DNA of 64,000 nucleotides from Streptomyces marincola (GTDB lineage Bacteria > Actinomycetota > Actinomycetes > Streptomycetales > Streptomycetaceae), in the NCBI RefSeq assembly GCF_020410765.1, contig NZ_CP084541.1, positions 5,634,001 through 5,698,000 on the forward strand, read 5' to 3'. Both the position numbers and the translations under genes were made by a program. Below, piece after piece: positions 50,996 to 59,999 of this stretch (the first letter of the stretch is position 1; each line of letters starts with the position of its first letter). Under the pieces are notes generated by a model. The model was not told the origin of the DNA. It ran no database searches and saw only the letters and a list, made by a program, of their open reading frames with translations.

Positions 50996-52033
50996 GTGAC
51001 AGTGACCGACTCCCCCTTCCTGCGTGCCTGCCGCCGCGAGCCGGTGCCGCACACGCCGGTGTGGTACATGCGCCAGGCCGGGCGTTCGCTCCCCGAGTAC
51101 CGCAAGGTGCGCGAGGGCATTCCCATGCTCGAATCCTGCATGCGTCCTGAGCTGGTCGCGGAGATCACCCTCCAGCCGGTGCGCAGGCACGGCGTGGACG
51201 CCGCCATCTACTTCAGCGACATCGTCGTGCCGCTCAAGGCCATCGGGGTCGACCTGGACATCAAGCCAGGCGTCGGCCCGGTCGTCGACCGGCCCATCCG
51301 CAGCCGCGCCGACCTCGACCGGCTGCGCCCGCTCGAACCGGACGACGTGGCCTACGTGACCGAGGCCATCGGCCTGGCCACCGCGGAACTCGGCGACACC
51401 CCGCTGATCGGCTTCGCGGGCGCCCCGTTCACCCTCGCCAGCTACCTCGTCGAGGGCGGGCCCTCCCGCAACCACGAGCACACCAAGGCCCTCATGTACG
51501 GGGACCCCGGGCTGTGGGCCGACCTGCTCGACCGGCTCGCCGGCATCACCTCGGCGTTCCTGTCCGTGCAGATCGAGGCGGGCGCCGCCGCGGTGCAGCT
51601 GTTCGACTCGTGGGTGGGCGCGCTGTCCCCGGCCGACTACCGGCGCGCGGTCATGCCGGCCTCGGCCCGGGTGTTCGAGGCCGTCGCCGGGTACGGCGTG
51701 CCGCGCATCCACTTCGGCGTCGGCACGGGCGAACTGCTCGGGCTCCTCGGCGAGGCGGGCGCCGACGTCGTCGGCGTCGACTGGCGCGTGCCGCTCGACG
51801 AGGCGGCGCGCCGGGTCGGGCCAGGCAAGGCGCTCCAGGGCAACCTCGACCCGGCCGTCCTCTTCGCCCCCGAGGAGGCCGTGCGGGCGCAGGCCGCGCG
51901 CGTGCTCGACGCCGCCGCCGGGCTGCCGGGACACATCTTCAACCTGGGCCACGGCGTCCTGCCCGACACCGACCCCGATGCGCTCACCCGCCTGACCGCG
52001 TTCGTCCACGAGCGGACCGCGTCCGGGGTCTGA
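50996..52033 (+). CDS. hemE: Uroporphyrinogen decarboxylase
   Basis: 345 residues from GTG 50996 (GTG 51002 is equally possible); no ribosome site, so possibly leaderless. Decarboxylates uroporphyrinogen III to coproporphyrinogen III. Family signatures are intact: PVWYMRQAGRSLPEYRKVR, YFSDIVVPLKAIGVDLDI, GFAGAPFTLASYLVEGG, AVQLFDSWVGALSPADY, ALQGNLDPAVLFAP and FNLGHGVLPDTDP. It starts the run of heme genes continued by hemY and hemQ. Confidence 0.95.
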   Translation: MTVTDSPFLRACRREPVPHTPVWYMRQAGRSLPEYRKVREGIPMLESCMRPELVAEITLQPVRRHGVDAAIYFSDIVVPLKAIGVDLDIKPGVGPVVDRPIRSRADLDRLRPLEPDDVAYVTEAIGLATAELGDTPLIGFAGAPFTLASYLVEGGPSRNHEHTKALMYGDPGLWADLLDRLAGITSAFLSVQIEAGAAAVQLFDSWVGALSPADYRRAVMPASARVFEAVAGYGVPRIHFGVGTGELLGLLGEAGADVVGVDWRVPLDEAARRVGPGKALQGNLDPAVLFAPEEAVRAQAARVLDAAAGLPGHIFNLGHGVLPDTDPDALTRLTAFVHERTASGV

Positions 52034-52149
52034 ACGCCCTTCGGTGGCGCGGCGGACGTCCTCCCGCGCCACCGGCTCCTCCCCGCCCGCGCGTCCTGGC
52101 CCGACAGGCCACGCGCGGGGCGCGCCCCCGGGTCTGGAAGAGTGGACTC

Positions 52150-53553
52150 ATGCATGTGATCGTCGTCGGCGGCGGTATCTCGGGCCTGGCCGCCGCTCAC
52201 CGGCTGCTGGCGGCCGGGCTCCGTGTGACCGTGCTCGAAGGTTCCGACCGCTTCGGCGGCAAGCTGCGCTCCGGCCTCGTCGCCGGCCTCCGCGTGGACC
52301 TGGGGGCCGAGTCGATTCTCGCCCGCCGCCCCGAGGCCATCGAGCTGGCCAGGGCCGTCGGGCTCGGTGAGGCCCTGCGCCCGCCCGCCCTGACCGGCGC
52401 CGCCATCTGGACCAGAGGAGCCCTGCGGCCGATGCCGCAGGACCAGGTCATGGGCGTGCCCGCGACGGCCGCCGCCCTCACCGGCGTCCTCTCGGACACC
52501 GGGCTCGCGCAGATCGCGCGCGACACCGAACTGCCGCCCCTGGCCGTCGGCGAGGACGTCGCCGTCGGGGAGGTCGTCGCGGAACGCATGGGGCGAGAGG
52601 TCGTCGACCGCCTGGTCGAGCCGCTGCTCGGCGGCGTCTACGCGGGCGACGCCTACCGCATTTCGCTGCGCTCCGCCGTGCCCAGGCTGTACGAGGCCGC
52701 GCGCGAGCACGACTCGCTGCTGGCCGCCGTGCGCGCCGTTCAGCGGCAGTCCAAGGACCGGGCGCCGGGCGAGCCGGTGTTCACCGGCGTCGAGGGCGGC
52801 GTGGCCACGCTCGCGGAGGCCGTCGCCGAGGACTGCCGCGCCAAGGGCGCGACGCTGGAGGCCGGCGTGGCCGTGACCGGGCTGCGCCGCACCGGCCGCG
52901 GCTGGGCGGCGGCGCTGAACGACGGCAGGTCGCTGGTGGCCGACGGCGTGGTGCTCGCGGTGCCGGCCGGCGACGCGGGCCGCCTGCTGGCCGCCGAGGC
53001 ACCGGCCGCCGCGGGCGAACTCGGCGCGATCGAGTACGCGTCGATGGCCATCGTCACCCTGGCCTTCCGCCGCGCCGACCTGGCCACGCTGCCGCGCGGC
53101 AGCGGCTTCCTGGTGCCGGCCGTGGACGGCCGCGTCATCAAGGCGGCCACGTTCACCAGCGGCAAGTGGGACTGGGCCGCGGCGGCCGACCCCGGCGTGT
53201 TCCTGCTGCGGGCCTCCATCGGCCGGTTCGGCGAGGAGGGGCCGCTGGCCTGGGACGACGCCGACCTGGTGCGGGCCGCGCTCGACGATCTCGCCGAGGC
53301 GGCCGGGCTGACGGGCCGGCCGGTCGGCTCGGACGTCACCCGCTGGACCCGGGCGCTGCCGCAGTACACCGTCGGGCACCACGCCCGCGTCGGGCGCGTC
53401 CGCCGCTTCCTCGGCGGGCTGCCGGGACTCGCCCTGTGCGGCGCCGCGTACGACGGCGTGGGCATCCCGGCGTGCATCGCGGGCGCGGACCTGGCCGCGG
53501 CCGAGCTGCTGCGGACCCTGCCCGCCGCCCCGCGCGAGGACGCGGGAGAATGA
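52150..53553 (+). CDS. hemY: Coproporphyrinogen III oxidase (HemY/CgoX, formerly HemG)
   Basis: 467 residues from ATG 52150. FAD-binding motif MHVIVVGGGISGLAAAHRLLAAGLRVTVLEGSDRFGGKLRS. The C-terminal segment CGAAYDGVGIPACIAGADLAAAELL is typical of protoporphyrinogen-oxidase-type enzymes. In Actinobacteria the neighbouring HemQ shows that heme is made by the coproporphyrin-dependent route, so this enzyme most likely oxidises coproporphyrinogen III rather than protoporphyrinogen. It starts 116 bp after hemE and is followed 4 bp later by hemQ, suggesting cotranscription. Confidence 0.93.
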   Translation: MHVIVVGGGISGLAAAHRLLAAGLRVTVLEGSDRFGGKLRSGLVAGLRVDLGAESILARRPEAIELARAVGLGEALRPPALTGAAIWTRGALRPMPQDQVMGVPATAAALTGVLSDTGLAQIARDTELPPLAVGEDVAVGEVVAERMGREVVDRLVEPLLGGVYAGDAYRISLRSAVPRLYEAAREHDSLLAAVRAVQRQSKDRAPGEPVFTGVEGGVATLAEAVAEDCRAKGATLEAGVAVTGLRRTGRGWAAALNDGRSLVADGVVLAVPAGDAGRLLAAEAPAAAGELGAIEYASMAIVTLAFRRADLATLPRGSGFLVPAVDGRVIKAATFTSGKWDWAAAADPGVFLLRASIGRFGEEGPLAWDDADLVRAALDDLAEAAGLTGRPVGSDVTRWTRALPQYTVGHHARVGRVRRFLGGLPGLALCGAAYDGVGIPACIAGADLAAAELLRTLPAAPREDAGE

Positions 53554-53557
53554 CGGC

Positions 53558-54268
53558 ATGACTGACGAAGCCGAGAAGTCCGTGGGCAAGCGCGCCAAGG
53601 AGCTGAACGACACCATCCGCTACACGCTGTGGTCGGTGTTCCGGCTGCGGGACGTCCTGCCGGAGGACCGGGCGGGGTTCGCGGACGAGGTGACCGAGCT
53701 CTTCGAGCAGCTGGCCGCCAAGGACGTCACGGTGCGCGGCACCTACGACGTGTCGGGGCTGCGCGCGGACGCGGACGTCATGATCTGGTGGCACGCGAGC
53801 ACCGCGGACGCGCTCCAGGAGGCGTACAACCTCTTCCGCCGCACGCGGCTCGGCCGCGCCCTCGCGCCGGTGTGGTCCAACATGGCACTGCACCGCCCGG
53901 CGGAGTTCAACAAGTCGCACATCCCGGCGTTCCTCGCCGACGAGACCCCGCGCGACTACGTGAGCGTCTACCCGTTCGTTCGCTCCTACGAGTGGTATCT
54001 GCTGCCGGACGAGGACCGCCGCCGCATGCTCGCCGACCACGGCAAGATGGCCCGTGGTTACCCGGACGTGCGGGCGAACACCGTCGCGTCCTTCTCGCTC
54101 GGCGACTACGAGTGGATCCTGGCGTTCGAGGCCGACGAGCTGCACCGGATCGTCGACCTGATGCGGCACCTGCGGGGCTCGGAGGCCAGGCGCCACGTGC
54201 GCGAGGAGGTCCCGTTCTTCACCGGCCGCCGCAAGCCGGTCGCCGAGCTGGTCGCCCAGCTGGCCTGA
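53558..54268 (+). CDS. hemQ: Coproheme decarboxylase HemQ/ChdC
   Basis: 236 residues from ATG 53558, four bases after the hemY stop. Chlorite-dismutase-like fold that decarboxylates iron-coproporphyrin to heme b with peroxide. Key segments: NDTIRYTLWSVFRL, VSVYPFVRSYEWYLLPDEDRRRMLADHGKMARGYPDVRANTVASFSLGDYEWILAFEAD. The Tyr in VYPFVRSYEWY and the His in LADHGKMA (proximal ligand) fit the family. An intrinsic hairpin follows. Confidence 0.95.
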   Translation: MTDEAEKSVGKRAKELNDTIRYTLWSVFRLRDVLPEDRAGFADEVTELFEQLAAKDVTVRGTYDVSGLRADADVMIWWHASTADALQEAYNLFRRTRLGRALAPVWSNMALHRPAEFNKSHIPAFLADETPRDYVSVYPFVRSYEWYLLPDEDRRRMLADHGKMARGYPDVRANTVASFSLGDYEWILAFEADELHRIVDLMRHLRGSEARRHVREEVPFFTGRRKPVAELVAQLA

Positions 54269-54276
54269 CGCGCGGA

Positions 54277-54308
54277 CGTGCCGCCCCGGCGGGAGCCGGG
54301 GCGGCACG
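54277..54308. terminator. 14-bp perfect stem-loop, bidirectional terminator
   Basis: CGTGCCGCCCCGGC (54277-54290), loop GGGA, GCCGGGGCGGCACG (54295-54308). It lies between the convergent hemQ and subtilisin genes. Confidence 0.8.
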
Positions 54309-54335
54309 GTTCGACGCGTCCGCGCGACCGGTCGG

Positions 54336-57300
54336 TCAGCGCGGGGCGAGGGCGTAGGAGCGGATCACCGTCTGTTCGAGCGAGGTGCCGTCCTCGGTGG
54401 TCACCGCCGCCCGCAGGGACACGAACTCGGCCCCCGGCGGGTGCGCGACGCCGGCCGTGTGGCCGTCGCCTTCCGCGGTCACCCGGAGCGGCCGCCAGGT
54501 GTCGCCGTCGTCGAAGGACGCCTCCAGGGTGATGCTCTCCACCGGGGCGGGCTCGATGCCCTGCCAGCCGTCGACGACGAGGTCGAGGGCGAACGGCTCC
54601 CCGGCGGGCGCCCGGTTCGCCAGGTCGAAGTCGCCGTCGATGCGCAGCGTCGGCAGCGGCAGGTGGCGTCCGGGCTCGCCTTCGGCGGGGCCGGCGGAGC
54701 TGAACGACCAGCGGGCCGAGACCTCCGTAGCGAGGGGGGCCAGGGTGCTGCCCGACGAGGCGGTCAGCTCCAGTTCGTAGTCCGCGCGCTCGTTCGGCAC
54801 CCCGGGGTCCACGAAGTCGCCGTCCCAGGACCCGACCTCCTGGCCGTCGCGGCGCAGCGTGATGCGTTCGGTCAAGCCGTCCTCGTCGCCGACGCCTATG
54901 GTGTTGGTGCCGGGCTGCGAGCCGACCGTGCCGTCGAGGTTGAGAATCAGTTGGCCGGTGCCATGGGCCGCGAAGAAGACCGCGGGGCCGATGGCCGCCT
55001 TGCGCCAGGCGATGACGTGGTGTTCACCGGCCGTGTAGTGCTCGGACGTCAGCATGGTCTCGCCCGCCGACGCGGAACCGGGCTCGTCGTCGGGCAGGCG
55101 GAGCAGCGAAGAGGACCGCCACCCGACGGGGGAGCCGTCGGCCAGCCTCGCGGACAGCAAGCGGGTCGTGCTGCTGGGCGCGGGCCCCGTGGACACCTCC
55201 GGGAACGAAACCGGTGGATTCGCCTCCGTTTCCGGCACGAGGTGCGCCGAGCGGCCCCAGATGCCCTCAAGCTCGGCGTCACCGCCATGGTGCACCCGGG
55301 ACTCGACCGTGGCGAGGTCTTCGTCGGCGACCTCGTAGGTCAGATCGGCCGGGATGCGGCCCTGCTCGGAGAACGCGAGGTCGTAGCCGGCCGGGCGGCC
55401 GGGGTCGCCGTCCGCTGGTTCGTCGAAGGACTGGAGGTAGAAGAAGGCGAGCGGGTACTCCTCGGCCGTGACGGGCACCGCGTACAGGTCCGGGGCGGCG
55501 CTGCCGTCGTGCATCAGCAAGCCCATCTGGCCGTGCTCCGTGTAGTGGCCGAGGTGGCTGCCGGCCCGGGTCGCGGTCGGGCTCTCGACCGTGGCGTTCA
55601 CCGGTGTGCCCTCTCGGGCGTCCGCTGTGAATTCCTGGTTGCCGTCAACGGTCAGCTCCGGACTCACGATGTACGTGAGGCTGTCGGGGGCGCCGTCGGC
55701 GCCGGGAGTCACGACGCCGGTCAGCATCTGGTAGGAACCCGCGAGAACATGGGCCGTCCACGTGCCGCCGACGAGTTGCATGTCCACTACGTCGTTCGGC
55801 CGTTCCAGGCTGTAGAGCACGGGAGCGGGGCGCAGGCGGGCGAAGTCGGTGACGGGCCGCCCGTCCCGGTCCACGACGTCGAAGGTGACGTCATGGCCCG
55901 GCCTTTCGCTCTGCATGGTGATGGGCGTGCCGATGACCACGTCGCCGTCCCCGGACGTCGCGGTCAGCCACCCGGCCCACCCCTGGTCGTCCAGATGCGC
56001 GCCGTTCATGCGCAGCGACACGTCCGTGGTGCCACCCGCCGGTACGGTCACCTCCGGCGTCTCGAACCACACATGCTCTCCGGAGTCCGGAGTGCCGTCG
56101 CTGTTCGTGACCGACAGGGTGAGGGTGATGGGCTCGTCCGTGTCGTTGCGGTAGGTGACGATTTCTTCCGCTGAGCCCCCGGGCCAGGGGACGAGCGTGG
56201 TGAGGGAGACCGGTTGCGCACCGACGCGTTGCTCCAGGGCGCGCGTCAGGTCGACACGTCCCGCGCCCTGGGCGTAAGGGGCCTCTCCCGGGGTGCGGAG
56301 CGCGCTGTTCATCAGCGAGCCCTTCAGCCGGTCGGCCCGCCAGTCGGGATGCCGCTGCTGGAGCAACGCGGCGGCGCCCGCCACGTGCGGCGAGGCCACG
56401 GAGGTGCCGCTGAGAGCGGTGTAAGGGCCATCGGCGGCCTCGCCCGTGCCCTCCGCCCTGGCGGCTGTGATGCCCTCGCCCGGCGCGGTGAGGTCCGGCT
56501 TGAGGCGGCCGTCGAGTGTCGGGCCCCGCCCGCTCGATTCACTGACCCGGTCCTGCCGGTCGACGCTGCCGACAGCGAGGGCATGGGCAGCCGCGGCCGG
56601 CGCCTCGATCAGCCGCGCGTTGCCCGCCGACACGACGAAGAGCGTCCCGGTCTCCTCGGTCAGCCGGTCGACGGCCGTCGACATGGGGTCGGTGCCGTCG
56701 GAACTCAGACCGCCGCCGAGGCTCATGTTGACGATGTCCGCGCCCTGCTCCGTGGCCCACTCCATGCCCTCGATGACCTGCGAGGTGAAGCCGGAGCCGT
56801 CGTCGCCGAGCACCTTGCCGTTGAGCAGGTCCGCGTCCGGCGCGACACCCGCGTGGGTGCCGTCGGAGGCCTCGCCGGAACCGGCCAGGATCGAGGCGAC
56901 GTGCGTGCCGTGGCCCGCGACGTCCGCCGTGCCGCTCGAACTGCCGGAGAAGTCGCGCTCCCCTGTCACCGCGTCGTCGAGGTCCGGGTGCGTGGTGTCG
57001 ATGCCGGTGTCGAGGACCGCGACCGTCACGCCCTCGCCGGTCAGGCCCGCCTCGCGCGCCGCGTCGCCGCCGATCTGCGGCACGCTGCGGTCGAGCGCGG
57101 CCCGCACCGGTGCGTCGAGCCAGATGGTGCCCGCGTTCGCGGCGAGCGTGGTGGCGCCCTCCGCGTCGCGGCCGGTGCCGCCCGTGATCTCGGACCAGAA
57201 GCGTCCTGGCTCCGCCTTGTCGGCGGCGAGTGCCACGCCGCCGATGGACGGCAGCTCGCGGACCGCCTCCGCGCCGTCGAGGTCCGCCGCCCGGGTGGCC

Positions 57301-57740
57301 GCCGTGCCGCGCTGGGTGACGATCAGCGGGGTCGTGGTGGTGTGCGCGTCGCCGAGCCCGTCCTCGATCAACCGGTCGATGTCGAACAGGGCTTCGTCCA
57401 GGCGTCCTTCGGCGAGCAGCGGCCCGGCGTCGGACGGAACGACCCTGATGTCCTCGCCGGTGACCCGGACGTCGAAGACGACGCCTGGCTCGCGGTCGGG
57501 GGCGGGCTCGACGTTCACCGAGGGGGCGCCGTTCGAACTCGGCGTCACCGTGACCCGGTCCCCGGTCACCAGGGTCACCGTCACCGGTTCACCGGCCCGC
57601 TGCGGGGTGGACGGCGTCTGTGTGGGCGGTGTTCCCGCGGTCGGCGCGGCCCCGGCGGGCCCGGAACCGGCGAACGTGGCGAGGGTGGCCATGGTGGCGA
57701 GCGAGACCGTGGCGAGGCGTTTGTGCCTGCGTCTTGGCAT
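54336..57740 (-). CDS. Large secreted S8 (subtilisin-like) serine peptidase
   Basis: 1134 residues from ATG 57740, behind GAGGAG; the GTG four codons earlier overlaps that ribosome site. A signal peptide (RRRHKRLATVSLATMATLATFAGSGPAGAAP) is followed by a long propeptide (about 40-215). Catalytic triad: Asp near residue 244 (VAVLDTGIDTTHPDL), His near 279 (GHGTHVASILAG), Ser near 446 (GTSVASPHVAGAAALL), with the oxyanion SAGN motif. The C-terminal 650 residues form several beta-sandwich-like modules. It is exported and probably cleaves extracellular proteins. Placed downstream of an ECF sigma/membrane pair on the same strand. Confidence 0.93.
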   Translation of the reverse strand: MPRRRHKRLATVSLATMATLATFAGSGPAGAAPTAGTPPTQTPSTPQRAGEPVTVTLVTGDRVTVTPSSNGAPSVNVEPAPDREPGVVFDVRVTGEDIRVVPSDAGPLLAEGRLDEALFDIDRLIEDGLGDAHTTTTPLIVTQRGTAATRAADLDGAEAVRELPSIGGVALAADKAEPGRFWSEITGGTGRDAEGATTLAANAGTIWLDAPVRAALDRSVPQIGGDAAREAGLTGEGVTVAVLDTGIDTTHPDLDDAVTGERDFSGSSSGTADVAGHGTHVASILAGSGEASDGTHAGVAPDADLLNGKVLGDDGSGFTSQVIEGMEWATEQGADIVNMSLGGGLSSDGTDPMSTAVDRLTEETGTLFVVSAGNARLIEAPAAAAHALAVGSVDRQDRVSESSGRGPTLDGRLKPDLTAPGEGITAARAEGTGEAADGPYTALSGTSVASPHVAGAAALLQQRHPDWRADRLKGSLMNSALRTPGEAPYAQGAGRVDLTRALEQRVGAQPVSLTTLVPWPGGSAEEIVTYRNDTDEPITLTLSVTNSDGTPDSGEHVWFETPEVTVPAGGTTDVSLRMNGAHLDDQGWAGWLTATSGDGDVVIGTPITMQSERPGHDVTFDVVDRDGRPVTDFARLRPAPVLYSLERPNDVVDMQLVGGTWTAHVLAGSYQMLTGVVTPGADGAPDSLTYIVSPELTVDGNQEFTADAREGTPVNATVESPTATRAGSHLGHYTEHGQMGLLMHDGSAAPDLYAVPVTAEEYPLAFFYLQSFDEPADGDPGRPAGYDLAFSEQGRIPADLTYEVADEDLATVESRVHHGGDAELEGIWGRSAHLVPETEANPPVSFPEVSTGPAPSSTTRLLSARLADGSPVGWRSSSLLRLPDDEPGSASAGETMLTSEHYTAGEHHVIAWRKAAIGPAVFFAAHGTGQLILNLDGTVGSQPGTNTIGVGDEDGLTERITLRRDGQEVGSWDGDFVDPGVPNERADYELELTASSGSTLAPLATEVSARWSFSSAGPAEGEPGRHLPLPTLRIDGDFDLANRAPAGEPFALDLVVDGWQGIEPAPVESITLEASFDDGDTWRPLRVTAEGDGHTAGVAHPPGAEFVSLRAAVTTEDGTSLEQTVIRSYALAPR

Positions 57741-57784
57741 GCTTCTCCTCACGAGTGGAGTGGGGCAGCGGCGCCGCCCCGGAC

Positions 57785-57812
57785 GGCCCCGCTGCCCGGG
57801 GGCAGCGGGGCC
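57785..57812 (-). terminator. Stem-loop after the sigma/membrane-protein pair
   Basis: GGCCCCGCTGCC (57785-57796) pairs perfectly with GGCAGCGGGGCC (57801-57812), 4-nt loop; flanks extend the stem with one mismatch. It begins 16 bp after the stop at 57828 and precedes the subtilisin ribosome site, so subtilisin probably has its own promoter or is partly attenuated. Confidence 0.6.
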
Positions 57813-57827
57813 ATCCGGAGCCGTCCG

Positions 57828-58454
57828 TCACCAGGGCAGGGGGGACGGCACGCAGGTGGGCAGTGGTTCGCCTGCGGCGAGGCGGAGGCCGGTGACGGAC
57901 ACGCCGCCGCCGATGCCCTCGGGCGGGACGAATCCGACGGGGTGTTCGGCCCGGTCGAGGGCGACGAGCAGGACGTGGCCTTCCGGTACGCGGTCGGGGT
58001 AGAGCCGGAACTCGCCCGACTCGCCCGGCTGTTCGGCGTCGATGGCGTCCTCGACGGCGTCGGGTGCGAGGGGGGCGGTCAGGGGCCCGCAGCGGTCGTC
58101 GAGGTAGGCGGCGGCGATGCCGTTGGCGCGAAGGGTCTCGACCAGGGCCTCCTGGGCCGCCACCTCCATGACCGCCGCACGGGGGATGTCGATGAACTCC
58201 GCGCCGTCCTCCGCGGGCGCGGCGGGCGGGTTGTGCGCCCTGTCGTCGCTCACGGCCGGGAGGACCAGCGCCACGGCGGCGACGGCCGCCGCGGCCGTGC
58301 CCGCCACGGTGGCCGTGACGGCCGCGCGCCTGCGGCGGCGCAGCGTTCGGGCGCGCCGCACGACGCCGTCGAGCGGTGGCGGTGGCGGCGCGGGCACGGC
58401 GTTGAGCGCGCCGCTCAGACCGTGGTCCTCCGCCGGGGGTTGCGGCTGGGTCAT
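57828..58454 (-). CDS. Membrane-anchored protein paired with ECF sigma factor
   Basis: 208 residues from ATG 58454, overlapping the sigma stop (ATGA). A cytoplasmic N-terminus (about 1-45, Pro-rich then RRARTLRRRRR) precedes one membrane helix (AAVTATVAGTAAAAVAAVALVLPAV). An extracytoplasmic part (about 75-208) follows, with two Cys (DDRCGPLT, PTCVPSP) that could form a disulfide. There is no zinc HxxxCxxC anti-sigma motif. The arrangement resembles SigE-family pairs in which the membrane protein is a possible anti-sigma or sensor. The function is inferred from position only. Confidence 0.72.
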   Translation of the reverse strand: MTQPQPPAEDHGLSGALNAVPAPPPPPLDGVVRRARTLRRRRRAAVTATVAGTAAAAVAAVALVLPAVSDDRAHNPPAAPAEDGAEFIDIPRAAVMEVAAQEALVETLRANGIAAAYLDDRCGPLTAPLAPDAVEDAIDAEQPGESGEFRLYPDRVPEGHVLLVALDRAEHPVGFVPPEGIGGGVSVTGLRLAAGEPLPTCVPSPLPW

Positions 58455-58966
58455 GACCCCTCCCGGGTGGCTGCCTGGGCAGCGGAGTGCGTGGACGACA
58501 GAACGGCGGCGAGGGTCTTCCTTGCCTTGCTGAGGGTGGCCGCCACCGTGCCGCGCGTGACGTGCAGCGTGGACGCGATCTCCGCCTCGGGGAGGTCGAG
58601 GACGTAGCGCAGCGCGACCATGCGGCGCATGCGGGGCGGCAGGTCGGCGACGGCGTTCCACAGCGCGTCGTCGGGTGTCGGGGGGGCCTCGGTCCGCTCG
58701 CTCTGCCGGGCGGCGAGCCGTTGCAGGACCCGGCGCTCCAGTCGTCCTCTGCGCCAGCGCGAACGCACCTCGTTCACCGCGACGCGGTAGAGCCATGCCG
58801 CCGGGTTGTCCGTGCGCGCCGCTGCGGGCCAGGTGGCGAGCGCGCGGGCGAATGCCTCGGCGACGGCTTCCTCGGCGAGGTCGCGGTCGCCGATGCCGAC
58901 GGCGACGGTGCGGAACACCCGCGGCCACAGCGCCGCGTACCAGTCCGCGAACTCTTTCTGGTGCAT
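58451..58966 (-). CDS. ECF RNA polymerase sigma factor (SigE-like family)
   Basis: 171 residues from ATG 58966. Region 2: FADWYAALWPRVFRTVAVGIGDRDLAEEAVAEAFARALATWPAAARTDNPAAWLYRVAVNEVRSRWRR. Region 4: LPPRMRRMVALRYVLDLPEAEIASTLHVTRGTVAATLSKARKTLAAVL. This is the SigE-type group abundant in Streptomyces. Its stop overlaps the membrane protein downstream, which may hold it inactive. A CTCGGG-A-CCCGAG palindrome lies 78-90 bp upstream. The large secreted protease downstream is a candidate target. Confidence 0.9.
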   Translation of the reverse strand: MHQKEFADWYAALWPRVFRTVAVGIGDRDLAEEAVAEAFARALATWPAAARTDNPAAWLYRVAVNEVRSRWRRGRLERRVLQRLAARQSERTEAPPTPDDALWNAVADLPPRMRRMVALRYVLDLPEAEIASTLHVTRGTVAATLSKARKTLAAVLSSTHSAAQAATREGS

Positions 58967-59043
58967 CGTCCTCCTCGACCCGTCCCGGCAGAGACATGAC
59001 GAAGGAGGGGCGCGGGATGTTGAGTCCCCGCGCGAAGAATTTC

Positions 59044-59056
59044 CTCGGGACCCGAG
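59044..59056. promoter_or_regulatory. 13-bp palindrome upstream of the sigma gene
   Basis: CTCGGG-A-CCCGAG, perfect 6-bp arms, in the 114-bp gap between ppk2 and the sigma gene, both on the minus strand. It could be an operator or the base of a small terminator for ppk2. Confidence 0.4.
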
Positions 59057-59080
59057 AACGGTGGCAGAAGGGAACGTCCG

Positions 59081-59941
59081 CTACTCGGCGAACAGTTGGG
59101 CGCGGGTCCGTTCGGCGTCGAACGTGCCCGCCGGGTACTGCGGATCGAGCTCCCGCAGATGTTCCAGCAGCAGCCGGCCCACGGCCCAGTTCCGGTACCA
59201 CTTGCGGTCGGCGGGCACGAGGTACCAGGGCGCGGCCTGTGTGCCGCAGCGGGCGAGCGCGTCGGCGTACGCCTCCTGGTAGCCGGGCCACAGCGCGCGC
59301 TCGGAGATGTCGTCGGGGCTGAACTTCCAGTGCTTGCGCGGCCGGTCGAGGCGGGCGAGGAGCCGCTGCCGCTGCTCGTCGAACCCGAGGTGCAGGAACA
59401 CCTTGACGAACGTGACGCCGTCGTCGGCCAGCATCCGCTCCCACGCGTTGATCTCGTCGTAGCGGCGCGTCCACACCGGTGGCGGCACCAGCCCGTGCAC
59501 CCGGGCGATCAGTACGTCCTCGTAGTGCGAGCGGTCGAAGATGCCGATCTCCCCGGCCTGCGGCAGGGCGTTGGCCACGCGCCACAGGAAGTGGTGGCGG
59601 CGTTCCTCCTCGGTGGGCGCCTTGAACGCGCGGATGCGGCAGCCGGCCGGGTTGAAGTACCGGACGACGTGCTTGACGGTGCCGCCCTTGCCCGAGGTGT
59701 CCATGCCCTGGAGCACGAGCAGCAACCGCCGCCGGTCGCCCGCGGTGCTCGCCGCGTACAACCGCTCCTGGAGCCGGGCGAGTTCGCGTCCGGTGTCGGC
59801 GCCTTCCGCGAGCGCTTCCCGCTTGGTGCCCTCGAACCCGGGTGTGGCGTCCGTCGGATGCGCCGCCAGGTCGGCCGGGCCGCCGGGCGGCAGGCGCAGC
59901 AGGTCGCGGATGGACGGTTCTGTGCTGTGCGGCGTGTCCAT
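59081..59941 (-). CDS. ppk2: Polyphosphate kinase 2 family protein
   Basis: 286 residues from ATG 59941. Walker A QGMDTSGKGGTVKHV (79-87), Walker B IGIFDRSHYEDVLIARVHGL, lid-type RLDRPRKHWKFSPDDISERALW and the base-binding RKWYRNWAVGRLLLEHL. PPK2 enzymes move phosphate between polyphosphate and nucleoside mono- or diphosphates in the cytoplasm. The size and single domain fit class I or III; which nucleotide is used cannot be read. Upstream neighbour is zapE on the same strand, 58 bp away. Confidence 0.92.
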   Translation of the reverse strand: MDTPHSTEPSIRDLLRLPPGGPADLAAHPTDATPGFEGTKREALAEGADTGRELARLQERLYAASTAGDRRRLLLVLQGMDTSGKGGTVKHVVRYFNPAGCRIRAFKAPTEEERRHHFLWRVANALPQAGEIGIFDRSHYEDVLIARVHGLVPPPVWTRRYDEINAWERMLADDGVTFVKVFLHLGFDEQRQRLLARLDRPRKHWKFSPDDISERALWPGYQEAYADALARCGTQAAPWYLVPADRKWYRNWAVGRLLLEHLRELDPQYPAGTFDAERTRAQLFAE

Positions 59942-59999
59942 CCCCCCGATGATGGTCGCCCCCGGGCCGCCGCGCCACCCGGGCCGGCGGCGGCGCGGC

